Of a stretch of 64,000 nt of DNA, positions 55,039-64,000 are shown one piece after another. Source of the stretch: Rachicladosporium sp. CCFEE 5018 (taxonomy: Eukaryota > Ascomycota > Dothideomycetes > Cladosporiales > Cladosporiaceae); the NCBI GenBank assembly GCA_002077045.2, contig KZ111185.1:34983-98982 (forward strand), read 5' to 3'. Under the pieces are notes generated by a model. That model saw only the letters and a list, made by a program, of their open reading frames with translations. It made no database searches and was not told the DNA's origin. A program made the position numbers and the translations under genes. Every line of letters begins with the position of its first letter. The first letter of the stretch is position 1.

Positions 55039-57294
55039 TCAATTTATCTCTGTGGTAAAATTCGGTGGCATTTGTCGAAGCCAATGATCCACATACGAAA
55101 GTGTGTCTGGCTTCAGCTCCGGCAACTCGTCCAGGTCCCTGTCCTCATCTCGGAGATTCAGCGATGAAGTCTTGTGCCTCATGCGCTCCAGCATATCAGT
55201 GTTGCTGGGCAGAGCTTCATCCAGGAAGACATAACCAGCCGCCCGGCACTCTCGCTCTCTTGCGCGAAGATCCAGCTCGTCCCTGTCGAGTGCCGCTATC
55301 AAATCTACTTTCCGCACCTCGTAATCCTGTTCTCGTCCTGCGAATTTGAGATCACTAAGTTCGCTGCGATCGAGAGCAATCTCCTGATGACGGCGTTGCT
55401 CCTCGTGCTCCTCTTCAAGCTCCTGTAGCTGCATTCTCGTCATGTCTGCTCGCTCCCGCGCCTGGTCAAAAGCGACTACCTCGGGTCGCTGGCGTGCCTC
55501 TGTTTCATCCACTTCTTTGGCTGAAGCGTTCTCGGAGTTTCTTGCGATGTCAGCCTTCATCTCATCCATTTTGCCAAGTATTTCTTCTCTAGCCACGCGC
55601 CACTTGAGAAGATCCTTAATTGCCTTGGTGTTGTCGCGGATGTTGGACTCTGCTGTGCTGAGCTCCTGCCGTTTCGCTGCGCTCTGCTTCTGAACCGTCC
55701 TGGCAGAGCCTACACGATCTCGAGCTTTGCGAAACGCTTCGTCCAGCTCTTCGTGGGCTGCGCCCAATCCATCTGCACGCCGTCTCACCGCATTGTCCAT
55801 CACTTGAAGGCACTGAGCAAGTGATTCCCAGGCAGCGTCCAGCTCGCGCTCGAAGTTGTGGCGCTTCTGTATTGCTACGGACTGTTGCTCTAATGCAGAG
55901 TCATGCAGACCGACAAACCGCTTAAGCCGCCCATATAACCTATCGACATCAGCTTTCGATTGCGTACTATCGACATTGCCAATGGCGTCGGGCTGATCAA
56001 AATCGCGCTCCGACTGTTTCTCCGGCGCAGCCAAAGCAGGCCCTTGCATGCCCGTGCCGGGTGCAGCAATACTTGTCTCGAATATCGTTGGGTGACTGAC
56101 AGACGGAGTAGGTGAGTGCTTCGTCGTGAGTGGAATGTGTCCCCGAGTGGGCAGCGTTGTCGCGCGAATATGAGATCTAGATTCTGGTATAAGACTTGTC
56201 GTGGGCTTGATGGCCTGGAGCTCAATCGCCTGATTATCGACGGCATCTGGTACATATACCTCGTCGTTCGATGTGCACTTATTGTCAGCCAGAGGCGCTG
56301 GCGATTGCTCGTGGACCGCCCGGGTATCCAGGGCAGTGTTACTGGCTGTCGAATCCATAGCTAGCTTAACAGTCGGATCCGCAATGCCTAGTGACACACC
56401 AAGCTGCGCACTCCACACTCGAGCAAATTGCATGAGGAAGGACTCTTTGTCAGCTTCAGAGATCCTGCCGAATGGGAGCACTTTCTCGCTATGCTCAATG
56501 TTATGCACTTTCCCATAATGGACACGTGCGGTCGGCCTTAGAGTGTACCATGAGTACTCGGGCTCGATTTGAATCGGGATCGATTGCATCTCCGCTTCGA
56601 CTTCAGAAATCGTCGGTACTACGTTGCCAGTGTATACAATGCCATGTTGCTGAGCCTCGTAGTAACCCTCGATGTCACCAGTAGCCAGCTGCTCCACTAT
56701 CGGGCTGTCGTGAAGTCAGCACTCTACCCTCTCGATTGAGAGTACGGAGGGTGGCTCACACTACGCTACAACTCAAGATACCCGCCTTGACGACTACGAG
56801 TCCCTGTATACCTTGAGTCGAACGCGTGCCAGCCGCCTCACGTGGCGTTCTGCCTAATGGGACAGCAGAGAGGCGGCGCACGGAGAAAACCTGTCCTGGG
56901 AGAAAGTATTTCAAGGGCTCTGCGGCCACCTTCCAATCTGTTCAAGATTAGCTCCTCGTGATGCATGCACGATGTTGCGAGAAATACCATGAGTTGTGAT
57001 CCGGCGCGAGGGACCGAAACCATTAGTGGGCCTGGTACGACGCTGTAGCAGATGATTGGACACAACCGAACTCTCGCTCCAACCACTTATACCACTGCTA
57101 CTCGTGCCTGCCCCAGTAAAAGATGGCGACCGTGAGTGAGTGATGGGGGGATATTGTCCAGACGTGGCGAGGTTTCCGACCACATTGCCCTCCACCCCTC
57201 GTTTTACGCCATGCTTGGCATCCCACCAGTACCAGATACCCCTCGTGTTGTCCCACTTCCACGCTGGAGCGCGAGTATGATGTGCGCTGTCCAT
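55039..57294 (-). CDS. DUF6590 protein with long coiled-coil C-terminus
   Basis: Exons 57294-56988, 56937-56760 and 56704-55039 give 716 residues. Introns of 50 nt (phase 1) and 55 nt (phase 2) sit at conserved positions; the VG^IF intron is absent. It starts with a WW-like motif (PAWKWDNTRGIWYWWDAKHG). The DUF6590 core is diverged in its first half (LKYFLPGQVFSVRRLS, QGLVVVKAGILSCSV) and clear in its second (GYYEAQQHGIVYTGN, VHYGKVHNIEHSEKVLPFGR). From about residue 410 to 660 the protein is a strongly charged coiled coil (EELDEAFRKARDRVGSA, KRQELSTAESNIRDN), ending with the shared module's last helices (DLKFAGREQDYEVRK, DELDLRARERECRAAGY). The tail is acidic. The order DUF6590 then coiled coil matches the 52281 gene. 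Function unknown. Confidence 0.8.
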
Positions 57295-58300
57295 GTCGTG
57301 CTGCGATACGACGAATGGTGAGGCATCATAAGCCAAATTCTACGGCCGAATCCGTAAGGTTGTATGTGAGCGGCGTGTCTATCGCAGGCGTTGCACAGGA
57401 TTAGGGAGTACTACATCATACGATGGTGACTTTTCACAGCACGATGTTGGCCATAGCAAAGAGTTGCGAGTGGCAAGCTGAGGTCTCCGAGGTGTCCACG
57501 AGAGAGCCACCACCCGGACGTCACCCGATAGCAGAGGCGGCTAGTACCGTCGCGGCATAAGCTTCTCGGTGCTATTGGGTAATTGGACACCCGCGAATAT
57601 AAGGTACTATGAAGAAAGGATTAAACGTGAAGGTGAATCGGACTAATTCTTTGCACCTACTATTGTCACGTTCCGCAAACATCTAGCGACGTAGTTCAAG
57701 GTGACTTTGTGAAGAATTGTATCAACAAAGGTCGATGGCGAGTTTGAGAGACTCCTTATGACGGTTTCGTATTTATCTACGTTATAGACGTGAAAGGTAG
57801 CATATGCTACTCCTATAGCCTGCTCTAGGACCAGGCCATGCCTCTTAGCCAGAAGTGAGTAGGGAATACACGCTCTATGCCGAAGCGCCAACACAGCATG
57901 CTGCGACGGTACATTATAGCGCGCTTGCAGTCATCGTCTACAGCCGAAGACATCCTGTACCTCTATAGCAATAGCTGATATTACATACCCACAATCAATG
58001 ACTGACGGTGTCATTTTTCAGATGATTTCGCCACGCCGGAGCATGTTAAAGACTTGACCCTCTTCCATTGGCATCAAGCCTATACGGTAGCGCCCGATGA
58101 AAAGACATTCGCGCCGCAAAGCTCACACACGGCTCAACCCACATCGTCGACTGATGTGGACGAACGTTGTCTCCGGTTCGAAGCGCAGCGATGTGATCCG
58201 TAGCCTGATTAATCCATAACGCATGCCCTCCTAGCAGCGACTCGCCTCATGCACAGAATCGTGACCGATCTTGCATTTGAGTCCCGAGTCCTGCATTTAT
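57295..58300. other. Intergenic region, 1 kb
   Basis: AT-richer than its surroundings from about 57590. A minus-strand frame of 83 codons (57643-57894) has protein-like composition but no known relative, and is left uncalled. Confidence 0.4.
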
Positions 58301-59257
58301 TCACGGGGACCGGTTGCTCTCCGCCTGAATCGCCGCTGCCAACCCCATACCGTCCTCAGTATTCCTTGCGATCCGGATAGCCTCTAAGAACGTGTAGTTC
58401 GAGGCTACCAATGTACCAATCACTTCGATCATGCCTCGAGAAGATCCTGTATCACGCAATCGTCCGATTCGTAGCGCCGGTGCGGCTTGCATCCCTTTGC
58501 GCATCAAGTAGATGGCAGATTCAGCGGCCTCTTCGCTCTCACCTCGGACCATCAATCGTGCCATCGCAAGAGCAGTGCCAGACGAGCGATCTTGCTCCTC
58601 AAGCTCTCGTGCTTGCACAGCAACAGCCTCTGAGTGGCCTTCGTCCATCAGTGCTGAGATCCGTACAGCCGCTTCTGGCTCACTGCCCGACTTTATCAGT
58701 CTGTGGATCGACTTTGCGGCGTCAATGTCATGGCCATCTTCGACCAGATCCGCAACGGCGATGGCGTCGCGTCCAGACACGCGATGCACTCTCATTAACT
58801 CGATCAACAGTTGTCTGCGTTCAATTGCTGCTGTGGACGACGACAGGCCTGCATCTGGTGTCACCCGACGTGGTGAATCTTTTCTAGCTGGCGTCCTTGT
58901 GCTGCTATTAGACTTGGCGCTTCCTGATGCAACGCTTCCGTTGCTGCTCAACTGGCGATCAGGCTCATCAGCGTCGCCGTCTTGATGTGGCGGAACGGTG
59001 CTTGAAGATGCTCTTCTGGGCTCGAGTCCACTGCCTGACGCCGGACCATAGATGTTGTAGGACGAGAACCCAAAGTGGGTGTGGGCTGCCTTTTGACGAT
59101 CATATACCGCCTGTATGCTGTACTGAAACCGATGACCAACTCGTCTGCGCGTCCCATTCTCAAGCACATATTCCATGCGATCGAGGTCCACCGTGCATTC
59201 CTTTCCGTCCAGCTCCTCGCTACGGATGCGTATGCGGCGGGATCCGGGCATCTTCAT
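58301..59257 (-). CDS. Protein with ten tandem 16-residue repeats
   Basis: Single-exon gene of 318 residues. The N-terminal ~65 residues are folded-looking and charged (RIRIRSEELDGKECTVDLDR, then MEYVLENGTRRRVGHRFQYS). A Ser/Pro-rich linker follows. From about residue 155 the sequence breaks cleanly into consecutive units of 16 residues (the first 17), each starting with Leu-x-x-x-Gly in most cases: LVEDGHDIDAAKSIHR, LIKSGSEPEAAVRISA, LMDEGHSEAVAVQARE, LEEQDRSSGTALAMAR, LMVRGESEEAAESAIY, LMRKGMQAAPALRIGR, LRDTGSSRGMIEVIGT, LVASNYTFLEAIRIAR and a last NTEDGMGLAAAIQAES. The pattern predicts one helix plus a turn per unit, a compact helical solenoid. The same unit is present four times in the 34397 gene and once in other DUF6590 members. 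It adjoins the cluster and is probably part of it. Function unknown. Confidence 0.75.
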   Translation of the reverse strand: MKMPGSRRIRIRSEELDGKECTVDLDRMEYVLENGTRRRVGHRFQYSIQAVYDRQKAAHTHFGFSSYNIYGPASGSGLEPRRASSSTVPPHQDGDADEPDRQLSSNGSVASGSAKSNSSTRTPARKDSPRRVTPDAGLSSSTAAIERRQLLIELMRVHRVSGRDAIAVADLVEDGHDIDAAKSIHRLIKSGSEPEAAVRISALMDEGHSEAVAVQARELEEQDRSSGTALAMARLMVRGESEEAAESAIYLMRKGMQAAPALRIGRLRDTGSSRGMIEVIGTLVASNYTFLEAIRIARNTEDGMGLAAAIQAESNRSP

Positions 59258-60152
59258 GCAACCTGATCACCGTCATGGGTCTTGCTCGATGCTCACATGC
59301 TAGGACGCCGTGTTGTCGCGTTCGAGATGCTGCCTTATTTGATGTGATCGCGCAGGTTGGCCAATTGTGTGTGATGTAGGTGAGCGAGCGGGATCAACGC
59401 AAGCCGACGGGCCGAATCTCGGACTCGAATCAAGGTCCCCAAGGTGTCTTACCACATGACTTATCAGTCCAACCCGATGATGAATGTCCACGACACGCTT
59501 CTATTTCACGTGCTTCACGTACCAGCTCTTGCTCAGCCGAGCTTCAGGCAGGTTGAGGCGGCCCCAAACTGCAAGCCACAGTGCATGAGCTAGGCTAAAT
59601 AAATACGCTGCCACCCCATTCGAAATGCGGGTCCGCCAAGGCCGGGGCGCAAGCATGATTACTTCCAAGGCCTAGCAATACATGCCTCACTGGTAACGGC
59701 TGCGTAGTATTGCGAGCTAGCGTTGCCACTTCCACAAGCAGTAGTGACAAAGAAAACAATGTGTCAGACGGATTGCAAAACGATCTTCGACCTCCGAAGT
59801 CGCATTTAGTATAGAACAAGGGAAATTGAGCTAGCGTTCGCGGAATTGGGTTCTAGAAAGCGTGGTAATGCTTCAAGGTCGTATACAGCGGCAGACGGGA
59901 CCGTATCGCCTGTTATACCACGTGGTGCGCGTGGGTAGCTCATTAGTCGTACACTATATAACAGTCTCGGATAAGGAACATGTCTACCCGTGCGTCCGTA
60001 CGTACTTACGATACAAGTAACCCCTCTGTCTTATACGTAGGTCTAACGCTAAGTTGTAGGTTCGGCGGAACTTGCGAAGGAAAATGGACATGATGTACCT
60101 GCATATAGATCATAGGCAAGCGTATACAAAAAGGGTTTAATTGCCTGACTAG
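59258..60152. other. Intergenic region, right edge of the cluster
   Basis: About 900 bases with no gene, repeat or mobile-element end recognised; the part 59930-60140 is AT-richer and probably belongs to the 3' flank of the glutathione transferase gene. Confidence 0.4.
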
Positions 60153-61214
60153 CTAAAGAGCGCTCCGTTCTGTGAAATAAGCTGTATCGAGGGTCTCCTC
60201 GCAATCGAGCACACACCGCAATTTGCACTCGCCGTCCCTCAGCTTGCTCCAGTCGCTCTCATACTCTTCTTCAACATGTGGCCAAGGTCCAAGAGGCGTG
60301 ATAGCCTTCGGATTGATGTCATAATGCGACTTGGTATAGTTTTCCTTGATGTGTCGAAAGTCGGTCGTGTCCCGGAACTCGGCATGATTATGGTACAAGT
60401 TCTTCAGCCAATTGTTGATGACGGGGTAGTCATGACGAATAGTTCCAAGATTGCACTTGAAGTGCTGCACGTACACTGTGTCGAAGCGAACTATGGTAGC
60501 GTATGCTCGGACATCGAGCTCTGTCATCTGCTTCCCGAGGATGTATGGGCCATTGTTAGTATGCAGGATCTTCTCAAGCTTGTTCAGTGCTGCGAAGACG
60601 GGTGGCACATTCTCTTCATACACCTCCTGAGTGGGTGCAAAGCCAGCCCGATACACGCGGGTGTTAAGATCTCGCTGGAGCCAGTCTGCCAGAGGGTCGA
60701 TCTCCGAACGTAGCTCCTTCGGGTACAACGTCAAGGCGATCAGATCCTCGGGCAGAAAGGAGTTGAACGCAGTCTGTAAATCTCGCAGCAGCTCAGCGGA
60801 CTCGTTGTTAACGATCGTGTTGAGCTTCTTGTCCCATAGTACGGGCACAGAGTAACGACCCTTGTAGTCCGGATCCGCCTTGAAGTAGATCTCATGCATG
60901 AATTTGCTGCCGAAGAGGTCGTCTTCAGTGGCACCTTCGTACGCATTCTCAGAAGGGACGTTAAACTGCCAGCCTGGCCAGCCCTTATCGTCACCTTTGG
61001 GGTACGGCTTCACGATCGAGGTCGTGATGCCTGCACACTTGTCCATCTGCTTCAGATGCACTACAATGTTCGCCCGGTGCGCAAAGGGGCAAAAGAGGCC
61101 GATGTAGAGATGATAGCGGTCCTTCTCCGGTGTGAAAGGGCCATCTGCCGTGATCTTGCCGTGGAAGGAGTCTTCCGGACCTCGATGCCAGTCTGCTGGG
61201 AGTGAGGAAGCCAT
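60153..61214 (-). CDS. Xi-class glutathione transferase (glutathionyl-hydroquinone reductase type)
   Basis: Single-exon gene of 353 residues, normal for the family. The thioredoxin-like N-terminal domain has YHLYIGLFCPFAHRANI with the catalytic cysteine at residue 42 (C-P-F-A-H-R, where CPWAHR is usual). The cis-proline motif follows as YSVPVLWDKKLNTIVNNESAELLR. The all-helical C-terminal domain has GPYILGKQMTELDVRAYATIVRFD and a long C-terminal extension typical of Ecm4/YqjG-like proteins. These enzymes use glutathione to reduce glutathionyl-hydroquinones and act as omega-like thiol transferases in the cytosol or peroxisome; the C-terminus here (ERSAL) has an -SAL end, only loosely like a peroxisomal PTS1 signal. 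It is divergent from the gene at 61617 and is not obviously part of the DUF6590 cluster. Confidence 0.9.
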   Translation of the reverse strand: MASSLPADWHRGPEDSFHGKITADGPFTPEKDRYHLYIGLFCPFAHRANIVVHLKQMDKCAGITTSIVKPYPKGDDKGWPGWQFNVPSENAYEGATEDDLFGSKFMHEIYFKADPDYKGRYSVPVLWDKKLNTIVNNESAELLRDLQTAFNSFLPEDLIALTLYPKELRSEIDPLADWLQRDLNTRVYRAGFAPTQEVYEENVPPVFAALNKLEKILHTNNGPYILGKQMTELDVRAYATIVRFDTVYVQHFKCNLGTIRHDYPVINNWLKNLYHNHAEFRDTTDFRHIKENYTKSHYDINPKAITPLGPWPHVEEEYESDWSKLRDGECKLRCVLDCEETLDTAYFTERSAL

Positions 61215-61616
61215 GTTCGCGACGCTAATCCGGAAGTGCTTTCATCTATGGGATCAGCGAGCCATGGATCTAGGAGACCTCGCACGTGGATGTAACCTTG
61301 GATGGCCGATGTTGTCAGATCTAGTCACGCCACCAAGGGAAGGAATGCTCAAGGTTGCGGCACTTGACGGAGAAAGCACGATGGGTCAAACTCGTTCCCG
61401 TACCTTATTTCGACGACTTCTCCAGATCCGGGGCGTCGGAACGTTGGAAGCTTAAATTAAGGCTGCATCGTGGCGCAACACCGGTGTGACGTGGGGCCTC
61501 TAGTCGGCCTCGTGAGTTGCCTTGTAATTCAACAGTTCAGGTCACGATCCTTCGAGCAGCATTCATAGCGTGTTGTCCGCATAACCAGCCTAATCATTCA
61601 GCAGCGCACAGTCAGC
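61215..61616. promoter_or_regulatory. Divergent promoter, glutathione transferase / membrane protein
   Basis: 402 bases between divergent start codons. No stress element could be assigned with confidence. Confidence 0.4.
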
Positions 61617-62402
61617 ATGCGTTCCACTCGTGGATACGACGACGATGACGACCTTACCATGGTCAGATCGAATCTATCACATGGAACGCGACGCACATCT
61701 GCCGATGATGATTACTCAGAGGCGACGTCTTGTCATACACAGCCTCGAGAGAGACGTCGACGAAGACGACGACGATCGCCATCTATCCGCTCTATGTCTT
61801 CCGACAGCGGCACAGCGAGCCGTTCGTATACGCGAAAATCTGCCCGGGATCCACACGACAATGACGAGAAAGATGGCAAGCATGACAGCATCGCCTACGC
61901 CATCCTAGCTCTCGGTGTCTTCTCGATGCTGGCTGGTGTGCTACGTCTACGACGAGACAAGCGAGGCGACAATGCCCGAGATCTTCGCCGGGAGGAGCAG
62001 GCGCGACATCTGCGTCAAGAGGACTTTGAGCGACGGAAACGTGAGAGGAGACGTCGAGAGGATATGGATGCTGAGCGACGATATCGAGATCGCGACCATG
62101 ACGATCAAGAGTCTGTCAGCGAACTGAAGACCATCACCTACGTACCTACTGAGGCGCCAAGAAGCCCGAGCAGAGGTCCGAGACGCCTCGAGCCACCTTC
62201 CGACGAGCGTGATGACCGGTCGAGAGCGCCGAGCCGAACTGGTAGATCAGAGGCTGGCAGTGTGGACACGCAGAAAACGGGCCATCATGAACGGGATGAC
62301 AATACCTCGCGAGCTGACTCGGCAATACGTTCCAAGCGGCGGAGTCGACGGTCGCGGAGCGATGATTACGACTCGAGTAGTGTGGGATATCCGAGGAGGT
62401 GA
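61617..62402 (+). CDS. Highly charged protein with one predicted membrane helix
   Basis: Single-exon frame of 261 residues. The N-terminus is acidic (YDDDDDL), then Arg-rich with an eight-Arg run near residue 46-53. A hydrophobic segment at about 91-110 (SIAYAILALGVFSMLAGVLR) is the only membrane-helix candidate. The C-terminal 150 residues are almost wholly charged (EEQARHLRQEDFERRKRERR), then Ser/Arg-rich. I recognise no family; such proteins are common in ascomycetes without known function. With a single central helix flanked by charge it could be an organelle or nuclear-envelope membrane protein, which is a guess. The ATG at 61617 opens the frame directly after a leader-like stretch. Confidence 0.6.
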   Translation: MRSTRGYDDDDDLTMVRSNLSHGTRRTSADDDYSEATSCHTQPRERRRRRRRRSPSIRSMSSDSGTASRSYTRKSARDPHDNDEKDGKHDSIAYAILALGVFSMLAGVLRLRRDKRGDNARDLRREEQARHLRQEDFERRKRERRRREDMDAERRYRDRDHDDQESVSELKTITYVPTEAPRSPSRGPRRLEPPSDERDDRSRAPSRTGRSEAGSVDTQKTGHHERDDNTSRADSAIRSKRRSRRSRSDDYDSSSVGYPRR

Positions 62403-62568
62403 CGTGTGTCATCGTGAGGGGATTCAAGATCACTCGAGATGTCTATATTTACTATGTGGCATTCTCCAGGCAATCCGACCTTTCTGGCTGCCACATTGGA
62501 CTAATCTGGAAAACGAGAAATGACCGTGTGCTGAACGCCTACGAGATACAGTAAGTTGGTTGCCCATC

Positions 62569-63458
62569 ATGACTCTGATGGATGTGGTCAGTGATGAACA
62601 ACATGCCGCCTCAGGTTTCCTACGGGTGATTGTCGCGATTCACGTGCGGCGGCGTGATGGCCTGTGCCGAAACGGGCGTGCATCTCTTGATACGGACAAT
62701 CAATGCTATCCGCTGCGAGTACGAGTAAGCACGAGAATGTGCATGAAGAAGGAGCCGCAGACACTAGGGCCCTCAGTCACTGCTATGATGATTGCTAGTG
62801 CCCGCCACTGCACCAAAACTTCATTCCATTCTGGCGACCACATCTTATCTTGCAGTCCGATCAGATCTCTGCATCAGGGGATGCATCAACATCGAATTCC
62901 AGTCCAGCAATGGAGTATTTACGCTGCCCAGTCACTGGGTCTACCATGACAGATCGGGTTGACAGGCTAGCTGCACAGACTTACGATATCACTGGCACAT
63001 GCCCACTATCATCTGAAGTGGGAACACCGCAATTCGACGACAAAGTCGTCGCCGCCCAAGCATATGTCGCTAAGCTGACACATCACATTGCCACCGTGGC
63101 ACAGAACGTGGGCGCGGTGCACAAGCTCTCGACAGCCGACGATGCAGTATACAGTGGTCCCTCTCTTGTTGCGATCCTGCCGGAGCAGATAGAGCAAGCC
63201 ACGAGAGCGACTGGCTTGGACAGCGACAGCTACAGGAGCTTGCAAAGGCAGCGAGCGAAAGTCTGGCATGCCATGTCACGTATCGATCGGATGCTCGACA
63301 TTTTGGACTCGGTGGTCTCGGAGCTACAGGCGACATCTGGAACAAAAGCTTGCATCAATAGTACGAAGCACGATGAGCATGTTGTGGCAAGTAGAATGCT
63401 TCAGGCCATGGTACTGCAGTTGCGAGAGGTGGCAAGCGAAGTCAGCGAATCGTTCTGA
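62569..63458 (+). CDS. Small helical protein, unassigned, first exon uncertain
   Basis: The supported part is an open frame from about 62856 to the stop at 63458 (about 200 residues) with regular helical composition: QFDDKVVAAQAYVAKLTHHI, then ATVAQNVGAVHKL, and RAKVWHAMSRIDRMLDILDS. It is preceded by a good acceptor (TTATCTTGCAG) ending at 62855. A possible first exon runs from ATG 62569 to a GTAAGC donor at 62726; both sites are in phase 0, with an intron of about 130 nt. An alternative start is the ATG of MEYLRCPVTG inside the second exon. No family recognised. Contents and position beyond the cluster give no hint of function. Confidence 0.4.
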
Positions 63459-63835
63459 GCGTGCTAAAGATAGGCGAGCACGGAATCTTCCACACAAGCT
63501 GATAAGTGAACAATACAACAGAAAATCATTGCACTGTACGTTTGGCACAATGCAAGTTCCTTGAAATACAATTCCATCTAATTGTACATGTTCCACCGTG
63601 CGCTACTGACATCCAGTACTGGAGACCCGCTACAGCTTCACAGACGTCTGACAAGCCTGCCTTGTCTATGAGACGTCGGCAACAGCCACAGGTCGCTGTC
63701 AGCCATTGACTCTCCTCTTCGGAGACGACTTCATTGACAACCACTCTGTTCTCGACGCTGCCCGCCCGTCGATCTGACGAGCACCGCTGCAATTGATCGC
63801 AAGCACACCTGTGTCCCACAGCCCTACCGCTTCGT

Positions 63836-63982
63836 TGCATCTTTCCGCTTTTCGGCGGCTTGGCAGTTCCCTGGCTCCCTCGACTTGGTGTTCACGACTC
63901 GAGCAAAGGTATCCTCGATGGCAGCCTGACTCCGCAATCGATTTAGCGCAGATTTCCGAATGCTTGGCAATCTGGTTTCCAT
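63836..63982 (-). CDS. Possible small gene or first exon at right edge
   Basis: A minus-strand frame from ATG 63982 encodes roughly 48-52 residues starting METRLPSIRKSALNRLRSQA and continuing IEDTFARVVNTKS before a Lys/Arg-rich end and a TAG. The amphipathic, basic composition looks like coding sequence and may be the first exon of a spliced gene running left, but the continuation was not found. The rest of 63459-64000 shows nothing else. Confidence 0.25.
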
Positions 63983-64000
63983 GGTCTAGCAGTGTCTTGT

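Noticed and set aside
26288..57294. RIP-mutated transposon hypothesis for the cluster
   Set aside because: No transposase, reverse transcriptase, terminal repeats or CA-to-TA bias was seen; most copies are intact spliced genes.
57643..57894. 83-codon minus-strand frame
   Set aside because: No family, leader or splice support; AT-richer intergenic setting makes chance likely.
1..64000. tRNA, rRNA, CRISPR arrays and secondary-metabolite synthases
   Set aside because: None could be recognised by eye; a tRNAscan run would be needed to exclude tRNAs.

Overview
The window looks like nuclear DNA of a filamentous ascomycete (Pezizomycotina, probably a dothideomycete). Genes are monocistronic and on both strands, introns are 50-75 nt with GT-AG ends and CTAAC/CTGAC branch sites, and the conserved genes (class II myosin, CDC37, DBP9, an RTA1-family protein, a Red1-type zinc-finger protein) are ascomycete in form. 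Exon joins were read by eye from splice signals, reading phase and agreement between paralogues.

Left block, 1-25.5 kb, is conserved and gene-dense. In order: an SRA/YDG-like nuclear protein cut by the left edge (-), a Red1/ZFC3H1-like CCCH protein (-), class II myosin heavy chain (+), an INP54-like 5-phosphatase (-), an RTA1-family membrane protein (+), CDC37 with a perfect heat-shock element upstream (+), a possible 41-residue microprotein (+), an F-box-like protein (+) and the ribosome-biogenesis helicase DBP9 (+).

Middle block, 26.3-59.3 kb, is accessory and is the novel part. Nine loci carry a domain I recognise as DUF6590: pseudogene 26288-27977, 28817-30088, 30889-32971, 34397-36708, 40162-42013, 45427-47085, frameshifted 48130-49859, 50262-51499, 52281-53885 and 55039-57294 (ten counting the degenerate copy in 30889-32971). 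They are mixed with coiled-coil proteins sharing an 83-residue helical module. Three times a DUF6590 gene (-) stands head-to-head with a coiled-coil gene (+) over a 0.74-0.80 kb spacer. In other loci the two domains are fused, in both orders. Five members end in a 16-residue motif that is expanded to four copies in the 34397-36708 gene and ten copies in the 58301-59257 gene. Intron positions and phases are shared by most members, absent in two, and partly lost in one. Some copies are decaying. No transposase, reverse transcriptase or polyketide/peptide synthase was seen here.

Right block, 60.1-64 kb, returns to single genes: an Xi-class glutathione transferase (glutathionyl-hydroquinone reductase type), a charged single-pass membrane protein, and one or two unassigned small genes. 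What the DUF6590/coiled-coil cluster does is unknown; the repeated paired and fused arrangement suggests that the two proteins act together.
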